64,000 bases of DNA from JACVRW01 sp963811055 (GTDB taxonomy: Bacteria; Actinomycetota; Thermoleophilia; Solirubrobacterales; Thermoleophilaceae). Numbering within the stretch: the stretch's first letter is position 1; every line of letters begins with the position of its first letter. The translations under genes and the position numbers were made by a program. The notes under the pieces are model-generated. The model saw only the letters and a program-made list of their open reading frames with translations, was not told the DNA's origin and did not search any database. Below, in pieces: positions 16,575 to 25,782 of the stretch. The stretch lies in contig CAWEPQ010000020.1 in assembly GCA_963811055.1 (NCBI GenBank), forward strand, positions 496,001-560,000, in the 5' to 3' direction.

Positions 16575-17035
16575 TCCAGGCGGGCGAGCCCGCTCCGGAC
16601 TTCACCCTCCGGGATCAGGACGGGAAGAAGGTCTCTCTCTCCGATTTGAGAGGGCGGACCGTCGTGCTGGTGTTCTACCCGCTCGACTTCAGCCCCACGT
16701 GCACCGACCAGCTGAACGTCTACCACGAGGTCCTGGGGGAGCTCGAGGAGCAGGGCGTGTCCCTGTACGGCGTCTCCGTGGACTCGGCGTTCGCGCACAA
16801 GGCCTTCCAGGACCACCTGGGCATCGCCATCCCGCTGCTGGCCGACTTCCACCCCAAGGGCGCGGTGGCTCGCGACTACGGGGTGTTCATCGAGGAGCGC
16901 GGGCACAGCCAGCGGGCGCTTGTGATGATCGATCCCGAAGGCACTGTCGCGTGGTCGCACATGGCGTCCACACCGCTCGAGATCCCCGGCGTGAACCTCA
17001 TCTTTGACGCGCTGGACCAGCAGCGCGCCGCCTGA
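16571..17035 (+). CDS. Peroxiredoxin, Bcp/AhpE-like
   Basis: Thiol peroxidase of 154 residues, GTG start overlapping the rpsO stop. N-terminal APDFTLRDQDGKKVSLSDLRGRTVVLVFYPLDFSPTC contains the peroxidatic Cys44. Then come GVSVDSAFAHKAF and IPLLADFHPKGAVARDYGV. There is no obvious resolving cysteine in the protein, so it is probably a 1-Cys enzyme needing an external thiol. The DsbA-like protein encoded next could be a partner, but that is inference from position only. Confidence 0.85.
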   Translation: MIQAGEPAPDFTLRDQDGKKVSLSDLRGRTVVLVFYPLDFSPTCTDQLNVYHEVLGELEEQGVSLYGVSVDSAFAHKAFQDHLGIAIPLLADFHPKGAVARDYGVFIEERGHSQRALVMIDPEGTVAWSHMASTPLEIPGVNLIFDALDQQRAA

Positions 17036-17501
17036 GCCGGGGCCTGGCGATCACGTTCGCGGCACCGGGCCGGTGGTGCTCGAGTACGCGGACCTCGAGT
17101 GCCCACACTGCGCCCGGGCGCATCTGATCCTGAAGGAGCTTCCGGTGCGACGGGTGTTCCGGCATTTCCCGGTGACCTCCAAGCACCCGCGCGCCAGGGT
17201 GCTGGCGTGCGCCACCGAGGCGGCCGCGCTCCAGGGCCGCTTCTGGGAGATGCACGACTCCCTCCTGGAGGATCAGGCGCATCTGGACCAGCCGCACCTG
17301 TGGGAGCGGGCCCGCGTGCTCGGGCTCGACCTCGAGCGCTTCGAGCGGGACAGGCGCTCCGAGGAGATCGCGGAGCGCGTGGAGCGCGACTTCCGGTCGG
17401 GGCTGCGCGCGGGTGTGGTCACCACGCCGACTCAGTTCGTCGACGGTGTCGCACACCCCGGTGTTCCGGGCCGCGAGCTGCTCGCGCGCTTGAGTCCGTA
17501 G
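17004..17501 (+). CDS. DsbA-like thioredoxin-fold oxidoreductase
   Basis: 165 residues from TTG 17004, overlapping the peroxiredoxin by 32 nt. The fold starts at GPVVLEYADLECPHC with a CPHC redox motif at residues 33-36. Helical insert residues (FWEMHDSLLEDQ) and the cis-Pro region VVTTPTQFVDG complete the DsbA/FrnE-like pattern. No signal peptide is visible, so it is likely cytoplasmic. The start codon is uncertain: no ATG or GTG is in frame nearby. Confidence 0.78.
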   Translation: MTRWTSSAPPEPGPGDHVRGTGPVVLEYADLECPHCARAHLILKELPVRRVFRHFPVTSKHPRARVLACATEAAALQGRFWEMHDSLLEDQAHLDQPHLWERARVLGLDLERFERDRRSEEIAERVERDFRSGLRAGVVTTPTQFVDGVAHPGVPGRELLARLSP

Positions 17502-17511
17502 ACAAAGCCGC

Positions 17512-17520
17512 TGCTAGCAT
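17512..17520 (+). promoter_or_regulatory. Extended -10 promoter of pnp
   Basis: TGC-TAGCAT at 17512-17520. A TTGAGT at 17490-17495 could be the -35 (19-bp spacer). This would give a pnp leader of roughly 60 nt. Confidence 0.5.
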
Positions 17521-17553
17521 CGGCCGGGTTCTCAATAGGACGAAAAAACGCAT

Positions 17554-17572
17554 GTCGCCAACCGGAGGCGAC
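17554..17572 (+). promoter_or_regulatory. Leader hairpin of pnp
   Basis: GTCGCC and GGCGAC form a 6-bp stem around the loop AACCGGA, followed by the ribosome-binding site GAAAGGA (17574-17580) and ATG at 17586. A leader stem before pnp fits the known habit of PNPase mRNA leaders being autoregulated. Whether it matches the Actino-pnp RNA family needs a covariance search. Confidence 0.5.
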
Positions 17573-17585
17573 CGAAAGGACCAAC

Positions 17586-19868
17586 ATGACTGATGGTGTT
17601 AGCCGGGTCTCCCTCGAGGTCGGGGGTACCGAGATCTCGTTCGAGACCGGCAAGCTCGCCAAGCAGGCGAGCGGCTCCGTCGTCGTTCGCGCAGGAGACA
17701 CGATGGTGCTCTCCACTGCCACGGCAGGCAACGTTCGCGACGTCGACTTCCTCCCGCTTACCGTTGATGTGGAGGAGCGCATGTACGCCACGGGCAAGAT
17801 CCCGGGCAGCTTCTTCCGCCGCGAGGCGCGCGCCGGTGAGAAGGCGACGCTCACGGCTCGCATGATCGACCGGCCGCTTCGCCCGCTCTTCCCGAAGGGC
17901 TGGAACCGCGAGACGCAGCTCGTCTCGATCACGATGTCGGTGGATCACGTAAATCCGTACGACATCCTCGCGATGAACGGCGCCAGCGCCGCTCTCATGA
18001 TCTCGGACATCCCGTTCCCGGCACCCGTCGGTGCCGTGCGGATCGGCCAGGACTCCGAGGGCAGCTTCATCGTGAACCCGGACGAGGAGTGGCTGCAGGA
18101 GAGCCCGCTCGATCTGGTGGTGGCCGGCACCGAGGAGGCCATCCTGATGGTCGAGGCCGGCGCCAGCGAGATCACCGAGGCTGAGATCCTCGATGCGCTC
18201 GACATCGCGCACGCCGAGATCAAGCGCCTCTGCGAGGCGCAGCACGACCTGCGCAAGCAGGCGGGCAAGGACAAGATCGAGCACACCGCCCCGGCGGTCG
18301 ACGAGAGCCTCGGCTCCGAGCTGAAGGAGCGCTTCGGCGCGTCCCTCGACGAGGCCACCCAGGTGGTGGACAAGCTCGAGCGCCAGGACGCCACCAAGCG
18401 GGTGGAGGAGGAGTCACTCGAGTCACTGGCCGGCGACGCCGACGACGCTGATCGCCGCGCGGCGGTGCAGCGCGCGTTCGACGCGCTCGAGAAGGACATC
18501 ATCCGCAAGCGGATCGCCGTGGACAAGAAGCGTCCCGACGGCCGCGCGGCGGATGAGCTGCGCGACATCTGGATCGAGGTCGGCGTGGCTCCGCGCGCGC
18601 ACGGCTCGGCGATCTTCACCCGTGGCCAGACGCAGGCGTTCTCAGTTGCCGCGCTCGGCACCACGCGTGACGAGATGAGGCTCGACACGCTCGGGCTCCA
18701 GGAGAAGAAGCACTACTTCCACCACTACAACTTCCCGCCGTTCTCGGTCGGGGAGGCGGGCTTCATGCGCGGACCCAAGCGCCGCGACATCGGACACGGA
18801 GCGCTCGCCGAGCGGGCCCTCGTGCCGGTCGTCCCGACGGTGGACGAGTTCCCGTACACGGTTCGCGTGGTCTCGGACATCCTCGAGTCGAACGGCTCGT
18901 CGTCCATGGCCTCGGTCTGCGGATCGTCGCTGTCGCTGATGGACGCCGGAGTGCCGATCAAGGCGCCGGTGGCCGGAATCGCGATGGGCCTGATCAAGGA
19001 GGGCGACGACTACGTCGTGCTCACCGACATCGCGGGCGTGGAGGACCACCTGGGCGACATGGACTTCAAGGTCGCCGGTACGTCCGAGGGCATCACCGCG
19101 CTCCAGATGGACATCAAGATCTCGGGCGTCACGTTCGACATCCTGCGCGACGCGCTCACGCAGGCCCAGAACGCCCGGCTGGCGATCCTCGGGAAGATGA
19201 AGGACGCGATCTCCGAGCCGCGTGCCGAGCTGTCGTCCTACGCGCCGCGGATCTCGCAGATCCAGATCGACACCGAGAAGATCGGTGCCGTCATCGGCAA
19301 GGGTGGCGAGACGATCCGGGCGCTCTCCGAGGAGTTCGACGCCCAGATCGACATCGATGACGACGGGACCATCCGCATCTACGCGGCCACAGGCGATCAG
19401 GGCGACGCCCTGACCGACCGGATCCGCCAGATGACCAAGGAGGTCGAGGTCGGCGACGAGTTCACCGGCAAGGTGGTCAAGACCACCACCTTCGGCGCGT
19501 TCATCGAGCTCGCCAAGGGCACCGACGGCCTGCTGCACATCTCCAACGTGTCGCCCGGTCAGCGGGTCGACACCGTGGAGGACGTGCTCAACCGCGGCGA
19601 CGAGCTGAACGTGAAGGTCGTCGAGGTGGACCGCGAGCGCGGCCGCATCGGCCTCCGCCTCGCGGAGGACCCCGACGTGGCGGGCAAGTCGAAGGAAGAG
19701 CTCGCCTCGGTGGGCACCGGCGACAAGGGCCCGCGCGGCGGCGGTGACCGCGGAGATCGCGGCGACCGCGGTGGCCGCGGGAACGGTGGACGCCGTCGCG
19801 AGGGCGGCGGACGTGGCGGACGCGACCGCGACCCGGGTCGCGATCGCAACCGGACGGACGAGCGCTGA
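17586..19868 (+). CDS. pnp: Polyribonucleotide nucleotidyltransferase (PNPase) with Arg/Gly-rich tail
   Basis: Phosphorolytic 3'-5' exoribonuclease, 760 residues. Two RNase PH-like domains flank an all-helical domain. Signatures include FFRREARAGEKATLTARMIDRPLRPLF, FTRGQTQAFSVAALGT and GFMRGPKRRDIGHGALAERAL. The KH domain has IGAVIGKGGETIRAL and the S1 domain has GKVVKTTTFGAFIELAKGTDGLLHIS. After S1 comes a tail of about 50 residues rich in Gly, Arg and Asp (GDRGDRGDRGGRG), probably a disordered RNA-binding region. The start ATG 17586 has a good Shine-Dalgarno AAAGGA. Confidence 0.96.
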   Translation: MTDGVSRVSLEVGGTEISFETGKLAKQASGSVVVRAGDTMVLSTATAGNVRDVDFLPLTVDVEERMYATGKIPGSFFRREARAGEKATLTARMIDRPLRPLFPKGWNRETQLVSITMSVDHVNPYDILAMNGASAALMISDIPFPAPVGAVRIGQDSEGSFIVNPDEEWLQESPLDLVVAGTEEAILMVEAGASEITEAEILDALDIAHAEIKRLCEAQHDLRKQAGKDKIEHTAPAVDESLGSELKERFGASLDEATQVVDKLERQDATKRVEEESLESLAGDADDADRRAAVQRAFDALEKDIIRKRIAVDKKRPDGRAADELRDIWIEVGVAPRAHGSAIFTRGQTQAFSVAALGTTRDEMRLDTLGLQEKKHYFHHYNFPPFSVGEAGFMRGPKRRDIGHGALAERALVPVVPTVDEFPYTVRVVSDILESNGSSSMASVCGSSLSLMDAGVPIKAPVAGIAMGLIKEGDDYVVLTDIAGVEDHLGDMDFKVAGTSEGITALQMDIKISGVTFDILRDALTQAQNARLAILGKMKDAISEPRAELSSYAPRISQIQIDTEKIGAVIGKGGETIRALSEEFDAQIDIDDDGTIRIYAATGDQGDALTDRIRQMTKEVEVGDEFTGKVVKTTTFGAFIELAKGTDGLLHISNVSPGQRVDTVEDVLNRGDELNVKVVEVDRERGRIGLRLAEDPDVAGKSKEELASVGTGDKGPRGGGDRGDRGDRGGRGNGGRRREGGGRGGRDRDPGRDRNRTDER

Positions 19869-19902
19869 GCGACCCCGCCGGGCGAGGAGCGGAGGTCGAT
19901 CG

Positions 19903-21189
19903 GTGATCGACCGAGCACCGCAGCCACAAGTTACGACGCTTAAGTCGGGCGTCAGGGTTGCCACCGAGGCGATGCCCTCGGTGCGCTCGATCGCGCTCGG
20001 CTTCTGGATCCGGGCCGGGTCGCGGGACGAGGGCCACGAGCAGGCGGGCATCTCGCATTTTCTCGAGCACCTGCTGTTCAAGGGCACGGACCGCTTCAGC
20101 TCGCTCGAGATAGACGAGGCGTTCGACGCGATGGGGGCGGAGGTGAATGCCGGTACCGGCAAGGAGACCACCTCCGTCTACTCGCGGTTCCTCGACGGTC
20201 ACCTGGAGCGGGCGTTCGACCTGCTCCAGGACATGGTCCTGCACCCGGCCTACCCGGACATCGACGCCGAGCGGCAGGTGGTGATCGAGGAGATCGCCAT
20301 GTACGAGGACGAGCCCCAGGACAAGGTGCACGACGTATTTGCCGGGGCGCTCTTCGGCGAGCATCCGCTCGGCCGGCCGATCATCGGCCGTGCCGACGTG
20401 GTGTCCTCCGTTCCGATCCCGAACATCGCGGCCTGGCACGACAGCCGCTACGTGCCCGGCGGCATCGTGGTGGCCGCGGCGGGCAACGTGGACCACGACA
20501 AGCTGGCGGGGCTCGTGGAAGGCGCCTTCAGCGGTGCCGAGCCGGCGGGTGCACCCGCCGACCTGGCGGCGCCCGGAGCCGCCGGAGAGCGGCTGCGCTT
20601 CCACCGCAAGGACACCGAGCAGTACCACCTGTGCCTCGGGGCTCCCGGCATCCCGCGCGGTGACGACCGCCGCTTCGCGCTCCGGATCCTCGACACGATT
20701 CTCGGCGGCTCCACATCGTCGCGGCTGTTCCAGGAGGTGCGCGAGAAGCGCGGCCTGGCCTACTCGGTCTACTCGTACACCAGCCACTACGCCGACACCG
20801 GCCAGGTGGCCGTCTACGTGGGAACACGGCCCGACAACGTGGCCGAGGCCTTCGAGGTGATCGGGGTGGAGCTGCGGCGCCTGATCGATGACGGCGTGAC
20901 GCAGGAGGAGCTCGAGCGTGCCCGTGAGAACGTCAAGGGCCGCACGGTCCTGTCGATGGAGTCCACCTCCACCCGCATGAACCGGCTGGGCAGCTCGATC
21001 CTGATGGGCGTGCCGCTGCTCACAGTGGACGAGGTGCTGGCCGCGTTCGACGCGGTCACGCTCGACGACGTGACGGAACTGGCACGCGAGCTGTGGCTGC
21101 CCGAGTCGCTGGCCGCGGCGGGCGTCGGTGCGGATGAGGACACCTTCCGCTCGGCGCTGGGCGCGGTGAGCCCCCAACTCGCGGCGTGA
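19903..21189 (+). CDS. M16 family zinc peptidase (processing-peptidase-like)
   Basis: 428 residues, from GTG 19903 with GGAGG 7 nt upstream. The inverted zinc motif HFLEH (His51, Glu54, His55) lies in GISHFLEHLLFKGT, and the third ligand region EEIAMYEDEPQD is about 75 residues later. The second half carries the usual REKRGLAYSVYSY and GVTQEELERARENVKG. The closest described relatives are the single-chain YmxG/PqqL-type proteases that follow pnp in Gram-positives. The end overlaps dapB by 4 nt. Confidence 0.9.
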   Translation: MIDRAPQPQVTTLKSGVRVATEAMPSVRSIALGFWIRAGSRDEGHEQAGISHFLEHLLFKGTDRFSSLEIDEAFDAMGAEVNAGTGKETTSVYSRFLDGHLERAFDLLQDMVLHPAYPDIDAERQVVIEEIAMYEDEPQDKVHDVFAGALFGEHPLGRPIIGRADVVSSVPIPNIAAWHDSRYVPGGIVVAAAGNVDHDKLAGLVEGAFSGAEPAGAPADLAAPGAAGERLRFHRKDTEQYHLCLGAPGIPRGDDRRFALRILDTILGGSTSSRLFQEVREKRGLAYSVYSYTSHYADTGQVAVYVGTRPDNVAEAFEVIGVELRRLIDDGVTQEELERARENVKGRTVLSMESTSTRMNRLGSSILMGVPLLTVDEVLAAFDAVTLDDVTELARELWLPESLAAAGVGADEDTFRSALGAVSPQLAA

Positions 21190-21842
21190 TCAACGTCGCC
21201 GTCTCCGGTGCGGCAGGCCGCATGGGGCAGACGGTGTGCTCGGCGGTCGACGGCGCGGACGACATGTCGCTGGTGGGCCGCGCCGATCCGCAGCTGGGCG
21301 TCTCTCTGGCCGACGTGCTCGGCGATGCCGACGTGGTGGTGGACTTCAGCCGGCCCGACTCGGCGCTGGAGAACGCGCGTGCCTGCCTCGAGGCCGGGGT
21401 GCATTGCGTGATGGGCACCACGGGCGCGTCGTTCGACGAGCTTCGCGGGGTCGGCAGCGCCAACCTGTTCGTGGCCCCGAACTTCGCCATCGGCGCGGTG
21501 CTCATGATGCAGTTCGCGCGTCAGGCGGCGGAGCACATGCCGGAGAGCGAGATCATCGAGCTGCACCACGACGGCAAGCTCGACGCCCCGTCGGGCACGG
21601 CCAAGCGCACGGCGGAGCTGATGCGTGCGGCCGGCGCCAGCGTGCACGAGCCGATCCACTCGGTGCGCCTACCGGGCCTGGTGGCGCATCAGGAGGTCCT
21701 CTTCGGGGGGTTGGGGGAGACGTTGTCGATCCGGCATGACTCGACCTCCCGCGAGAGCTTCATGCCGGGGGTGCTGCTCGCTGTCAGGAAGGTCGGCGAC
21801 CTCACCGAGTCGCCTGTCGTCGGCCTCGAGCAGCTGCTCTAG
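21186..21842 (+). CDS. dapB: 4-hydroxy-tetrahydrodipicolinate reductase
   Basis: NAD(P)H reductase of the lysine/diaminopimelate pathway, 218 residues from GTG 21186. The nucleotide-binding VAVSGAAGRMGQTV, the motif VMGTTG and the active-site segment ELHHDGKLDAPSGTAKRTAE are intact. It is about 25-50 residues shorter than many DapB proteins because the loop between the dinucleotide and tetramerisation domains is compact. dapA, dapF and dapL are also in this window but at separate places. Confidence 0.93.
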   Translation: MINVAVSGAAGRMGQTVCSAVDGADDMSLVGRADPQLGVSLADVLGDADVVVDFSRPDSALENARACLEAGVHCVMGTTGASFDELRGVGSANLFVAPNFAIGAVLMMQFARQAAEHMPESEIIELHHDGKLDAPSGTAKRTAELMRAAGASVHEPIHSVRLPGLVAHQEVLFGGLGETLSIRHDSTSRESFMPGVLLAVRKVGDLTESPVVGLEQLL

Positions 21843-21877
21843 CGACGGGTTGACGCCGAGCCCGCGGGCTGCGCAGT

Positions 21878-23086
21878 ATGTGCGCAGTGGTCGCCGTCGC
21901 TCGACCGGTCGCCTTACTGATCGCCTGCGCCGCCCTGCTGGGCGGCTGTGCGTTCGGTGCGCCGAAGCCGACCACGGGGGTGTCGCTTACGGGGGCGACG
22001 TTGCACGGTGACGTGTATTCGAGCTTCGACGGGAACACCGAGTACTGGTGGCGCTACGGCGGGACGACCGGCTATGGGTCGGAGACGCCGCATCGGACGA
22101 TCGCGATCGATGACGAGAGCGCGCATCCGGTGTCCGAGCCTTTGACCGGGCTGTCTCCCAACACGACTTACCACTTCCAGCTCTGCGCGCGGGACGGTGA
22201 GGAGAGCCCACCGCGTACCAACTGCTCCACCGACCAGAAGTTCTCGACGAACTCGGCGATCGGGGCCTCGCGGATCGCGTTCATCCGCTTCGACGGGACC
22301 GACTCCGACATCTTCGTCATGAGCCCGACGGGCGCCGGCGCCACCGCCGTGACGACAGACAGCACGTCATACGAGGGCGGGCCGGCCTGGTCGCCGGACG
22401 CCGGCAGGCTGGCCTTCCACTCGGATCAGGGCGCCAACTGGGACATCCGGACGATCGGCGCCAACGGGGTCGGCAACACGCGGCTGACCACCGACCCCGG
22501 TCTCGACTGGCAGGCCGACTGGTCGCCCGACGGGTCGAAGATCGCCTTCGTGTCACAGCGGGGCACACCCGAGCACGACGAGATCTACGTGATGGACGCG
22601 GATGGGACCGACGTCGTGCGGCTCACCAACGCGGCGGCCGGCTCCGCGGAGCCTGTGTGGTCCCCTGACGGCTCCCAGATCGCGTTCACCCGCGGCGGCA
22701 CGCTCTACACGATCAACGCGACCGGGGGCACTCCCACGGCCCTCCCGGGTGGCGTCCAGGGCGGAGACCCCGACTGGTCCCCCGACGGCACGAAGATCGC
22801 GTTCACCACGAGTCTGGGCACCAACACCACGGACATCTTCGTCATCGACAGCGACGGCAGCGATCTCACACGCCTGACCAGATTCCCCGGGTACGACCGG
22901 TTCCCCACGTGGTCTCCGGACGGCCGCAAGATCGCGTTCGGGCGCCGCGGCGGCACCGCGGAGACCACCGACGAGATCTGGGTGATGGACGCAGACGGCA
23001 GCGACGACGTGCAACTGACGAGCAACTCGCTGATCGACATCCAGCCCGACTGGTCGCGGGTGCCCGCGGCGCCGAGCGCGCGCTAG
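21878..23086 (+). CDS. Secreted lipoprotein with Fn3-like domain and WD40-like (PD40) beta-propeller
   Basis: 402 residues. The N-terminus is a lipoprotein signal (hydrophobic ALLIACAALLGGC, lipobox cysteine about residue 25). A short Fn3-like region (PLTGLSPNTTYHFQLCAR) follows. Then come at least five PD40/TolB-type blades, each with PxWSPDGxxIAF followed by IxVMDADGT-like strands. This suggests an extracytoplasmic, membrane-anchored propeller that binds protein or polysaccharide. The stop TAG shares a CTAG with the stop of the minus-strand GGDEF-EAL gene. Confidence 0.85.
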   Translation: MCAVVAVARPVALLIACAALLGGCAFGAPKPTTGVSLTGATLHGDVYSSFDGNTEYWWRYGGTTGYGSETPHRTIAIDDESAHPVSEPLTGLSPNTTYHFQLCARDGEESPPRTNCSTDQKFSTNSAIGASRIAFIRFDGTDSDIFVMSPTGAGATAVTTDSTSYEGGPAWSPDAGRLAFHSDQGANWDIRTIGANGVGNTRLTTDPGLDWQADWSPDGSKIAFVSQRGTPEHDEIYVMDADGTDVVRLTNAAAGSAEPVWSPDGSQIAFTRGGTLYTINATGGTPTALPGGVQGGDPDWSPDGTKIAFTTSLGTNTTDIFVIDSDGSDLTRLTRFPGYDRFPTWSPDGRKIAFGRRGGTAETTDEIWVMDADGSDDVQLTSNSLIDIQPDWSRVPAAPSAR

Positions 23087-25224
23087 CTCCGCAGCAGCAG
23101 GGCGGTGATCTCGGCCGCCGGGAGCGGGCGGGCCAGGTGGTATCCCTGCGCCATCGGGCAGCCCTGCGCGCAGAGGAAGACGCGCTGCTCCTCGGTCTCC
23201 ACGCCCTCGGCCACAACCTCGCGTCCCAGTGCCTGCGCCAGCCGGATGATCGCCGTGACCACGGCCGAGGCGCTGCCGCTGCGCGGCACGTCGCGCATGA
23301 AGGAGCGGTCGATCTTGATCTGCTCCACGGACATCTGGCGCAGCCTGCTCAGCGACGAGAAGCCCTCGCCGAAGTCGTCGATGGCCACTCCCACGCCCAG
23401 GGCGTGCAGACGCTCGAGCGGGCCGCGCGCGGCGGCCTCGTCCATCGCGGCCGACTCCGTCACCTCCACGACCACGCGCGAGGGCTCGATGCCGTGCCGT
23501 TCGAGCGCGGCTCCGAGCACGTCCGCGTATTCGGGCCTGCGCAGCTCCCGCGGCGCGGCGTTCACGCTCAGCCGCGGTGTCAGCCCGAGAAGCTGCCACT
23601 CCGCGGCCTGGCGGCAGAGCTCGTCGATCACCCACGAGCCGATCGGCTCGATCAGCCCGCTGTGCTCGGCGGCCGGGATGAACGCGGCGGGCGGCACGAG
23701 GCCGCGTGAGGGGTCGTTCCAGCGCAGAAGCGCCTCCACCGCCGCGGGCTGCCCGCTCTCGAGCGAGTAGATCGGCTGATAGTGCAGCTCCAGCTCGTTG
23801 CGGTCGATCGACCTGCGCAGCCGGGCCGTCAGTGACAGCCGGTCCAGCGGATGCTGCTCCTCGGGCGTGTAGATCATGTGGCCGGACCGTCCGGCCCGCT
23901 TGGCCTGGTACATCGCGGTGTCGGCCTGGCGCAGCAGCTCCTCGCCGTCGACCGCGAGCCGCGGGTAGATGCTCACGCCCAGGCTTGCGCTCACGTGGAA
24001 CTCGGCGCCCTCGACCTCCACCGGCTCGGCCAGCGCGGCCGATACGCGCTCGGCGGACGCCACGACGTGGTCCAGCCCGTCGGCCGGCAGGTCGGGAAGC
24101 AGCAGAAAGAAGTCGTCGCCGCCGGTGCGGACCAGCAGGTCCCCGTGCCGCTTGAGCTCCTCGAGCCGGCGCGCGATCGACACCAACAGCTCGTCGCCGA
24201 CCGGATGGCCGAGGCTGTCGTTCACGAGCTTGAAGTCGTCGAGGTCCAGGCACAAAAGACCCACAGAGCGCCCGGCCTTGCGCGCGCTCTCGATCGCCGA
24301 GTACACGCTCTCGGACAGCTGGGAGCGGTTGGGAAGCCCGGTCAGGGGGTCGTGATAGGCGAGAAACGCAACGCGCTGCTCGGCCAGGCGGCGCTCCGTG
24401 ATGTCCTCGCCCGATCCCAGCGACCCGCTCACACGCCCGTCCTCGCCGCGGAGCACGGTGTTGTGCCAGCGGATCAGGCGCTCCTCGCCCGAGGCAGCCA
24501 TCACCGCGCTCTCGAACTCCGTGATGCCCTCGATCTCGCCGCGGATGACCTGGTCGAAGCCGCGCCGCGCCGATTCGCGCTCGACCTCCGGCACGGCGAC
24601 CGCGAACCAGTCGCTGCCGAGCAGATCGGCCTCGTCCCGGCCCAGGACCTGGCAGGCGCGCCTGTTCACCAGGCTGATCGTGCCGTCGGCGGCCAGCACG
24701 ACGATCATCGTGGCGGCGATGTCCAGGTAGCCCTGGGCGCGGTCGCGCTCCTCCCTGACGAGCGCCTCGCTCTCCTGGAGCGCGCTCTGCGTGCGCTTCA
24801 GCTCCGTCACGTCCACCAGCACGCCCTGTGTGCAGACCGGCCGGCCCGCGCCGTCGCGGATGATCGTGTCCCGCTCCCAGATCCAGACCACGCGCCCATC
24901 GGCGGCGACCATGCGGAACTCGCCCTCGTAGGGCACACAGCGCTCGTAGGTCAGCCGCTCGGCGGCCAGCACACGCTCACGATCCTCTGGGTGAAGGCGC
25001 TCCTCCCAGAGGTCGTCGTTCTCGATCCAGCGGTCCACCGGGAACCCGAGCAGCTGCTCGATCTGGGGGCTCACGTAGAGGAACGGTGCGGCGGCGGTGA
25101 AGTCCGCGATGTAGGTCACCGCCGGGATCTGCTCCACCAGCATCCGGTAGCGGACCTCGGCCGGAACGCCGGCCTCGGTCCGGACAGGGGCGTTCAACGG
25201 GAAGACTCGAGCTGGGTGCTCCAT
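23083..25224 (-). CDS. PAS-PAS-GGDEF-EAL cyclic di-GMP signalling protein
   Basis: 713 residues with no membrane segment. Two PAS domains (RYRMLVEQIPAVTYIADF and YLDIAATMIVVLAADGTISLVNRRA) precede the GGDEF domain. Its active-site loop is GGDDF, with Asp for the catalytic-loop Glu, so cyclase activity may be weak or lost. The EAL domain has VEALLRW, VEVTESAAMD, IDDFGEGFSSL, IKIDRSFM and VAEGVETEEQ, so the phosphodiesterase residues look intact. It is therefore probably a sensor-controlled c-di-GMP phosphodiesterase. PilB at 48306 has a MshEN-type domain and could be one target of the signal. Confidence 0.93.
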   Translation of the reverse strand: MEHPARVFPLNAPVRTEAGVPAEVRYRMLVEQIPAVTYIADFTAAAPFLYVSPQIEQLLGFPVDRWIENDDLWEERLHPEDRERVLAAERLTYERCVPYEGEFRMVAADGRVVWIWERDTIIRDGAGRPVCTQGVLVDVTELKRTQSALQESEALVREERDRAQGYLDIAATMIVVLAADGTISLVNRRACQVLGRDEADLLGSDWFAVAVPEVERESARRGFDQVIRGEIEGITEFESAVMAASGEERLIRWHNTVLRGEDGRVSGSLGSGEDITERRLAEQRVAFLAYHDPLTGLPNRSQLSESVYSAIESARKAGRSVGLLCLDLDDFKLVNDSLGHPVGDELLVSIARRLEELKRHGDLLVRTGGDDFFLLLPDLPADGLDHVVASAERVSAALAEPVEVEGAEFHVSASLGVSIYPRLAVDGEELLRQADTAMYQAKRAGRSGHMIYTPEEQHPLDRLSLTARLRRSIDRNELELHYQPIYSLESGQPAAVEALLRWNDPSRGLVPPAAFIPAAEHSGLIEPIGSWVIDELCRQAAEWQLLGLTPRLSVNAAPRELRRPEYADVLGAALERHGIEPSRVVVEVTESAAMDEAAARGPLERLHALGVGVAIDDFGEGFSSLSRLRQMSVEQIKIDRSFMRDVPRSGSASAVVTAIIRLAQALGREVVAEGVETEEQRVFLCAQGCPMAQGYHLARPLPAAEITALLLRS

Positions 25225-25288
25225 GGTTCGACGAGGTGCCGCGGGGCGGCTCCTTCCCCTAATCGGGTGACGGGAGAGCCGACTTGAG

Positions 25289-25714
25289 TCAGGCCGCTGT
25301 GCGGCTGCTGCTCTTGCGGAGCGTGCGCGGAACCACGAAGCGAATTCCCGAGCGCTCGTCGTCGATCGAGCACGTCTTGTTGTCGATCAGGCCGAGCCGC
25401 TTGGCGTGGGGGACCAGCGTCATCTGGTTCAGGTAGTTCTCATGGCCGCGCTTGCGGGTGATGATCCACAGGTAGCCGGTATCACGCAGCCGGGAGCGGT
25501 AGCGGACCAGCACCTCGCTGGCCTCGTCCATCGATTCCACCAGCACGATGGCCCCGTCGAGCTCGCCGGATCGGACGAGCCCGCGGCCCGCGGCCTCCTT
25601 GACGTCGCGCCTCAGGCCGGACCCCACGTCGCCGGCAACCTCGACACGATCGTCAGGTTTGACGCCGAGCTTCTGCACCGCCGTCCGGTGGCTGTAATCG
25701 CGTTCCCGCTCCAT
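25289..25714 (-). CDS. DUF3052 family protein
   Basis: 141-residue actinobacterial protein. DUF3052 features are KLGVKPDDRVEV, LVESMDEASEVLVRYRSRLRDTGYLWIITRKRG and the C-terminal HAKRLGLIDNKTCSIDDERSGIRFVVPR. It has no signal peptide or membrane segment. The function is unknown in the family as I know it. It is divergent from dapA, with 68 bases between the starts, and follows the GGDEF-EAL gene on the other side. The C-terminus ends in a short basic stretch, RKSSSRTAA. Confidence 0.85.
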   Translation of the reverse strand: MERERDYSHRTAVQKLGVKPDDRVEVAGDVGSGLRRDVKEAAGRGLVRSGELDGAIVLVESMDEASEVLVRYRSRLRDTGYLWIITRKRGHENYLNQMTLVPHAKRLGLIDNKTCSIDDERSGIRFVVPRTLRKSSSRTAA

Positions 25715-25768
25715 GGACAGTGAATTGTCTCATTTGCAGCGGGTGTTCCGGAAGGGATGAGAGCGCGC

Positions 25769-25774
25769 TATCGT
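25769..25774 (+). promoter_or_regulatory. -10 element of dapA, leaderless type
   Basis: TATCGT ends 8 nt before ATG 25783. There is no Shine-Dalgarno sequence, and this supports 25783 over the upstream in-frame ATGs. Confidence 0.55.
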
Positions 25775-25782
25775 CGCGCTGC

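Noticed and set aside
17036..17106. Later start for the DsbA-like protein after the peroxiredoxin stop
   Set aside because: No ATG, GTG or TTG is in frame between 17036 and the conserved VVLEYADLECPHC segment, apart from GTG codons inside that conserved strand, so the TTG at 17004 is kept.
22553..24253. Large minus-strand open frame of 566 codons, and similar long antisense frames across pnp, infB and nusA (for example 19588-21177 and 10532-12094)
   Set aside because: In DNA this GC-rich, stop codons are rare in all frames. These frames lack family motifs, have low-complexity Arg/Gly/Ala/His-rich translations, and lie fully opposite or out of phase with well-supported genes.
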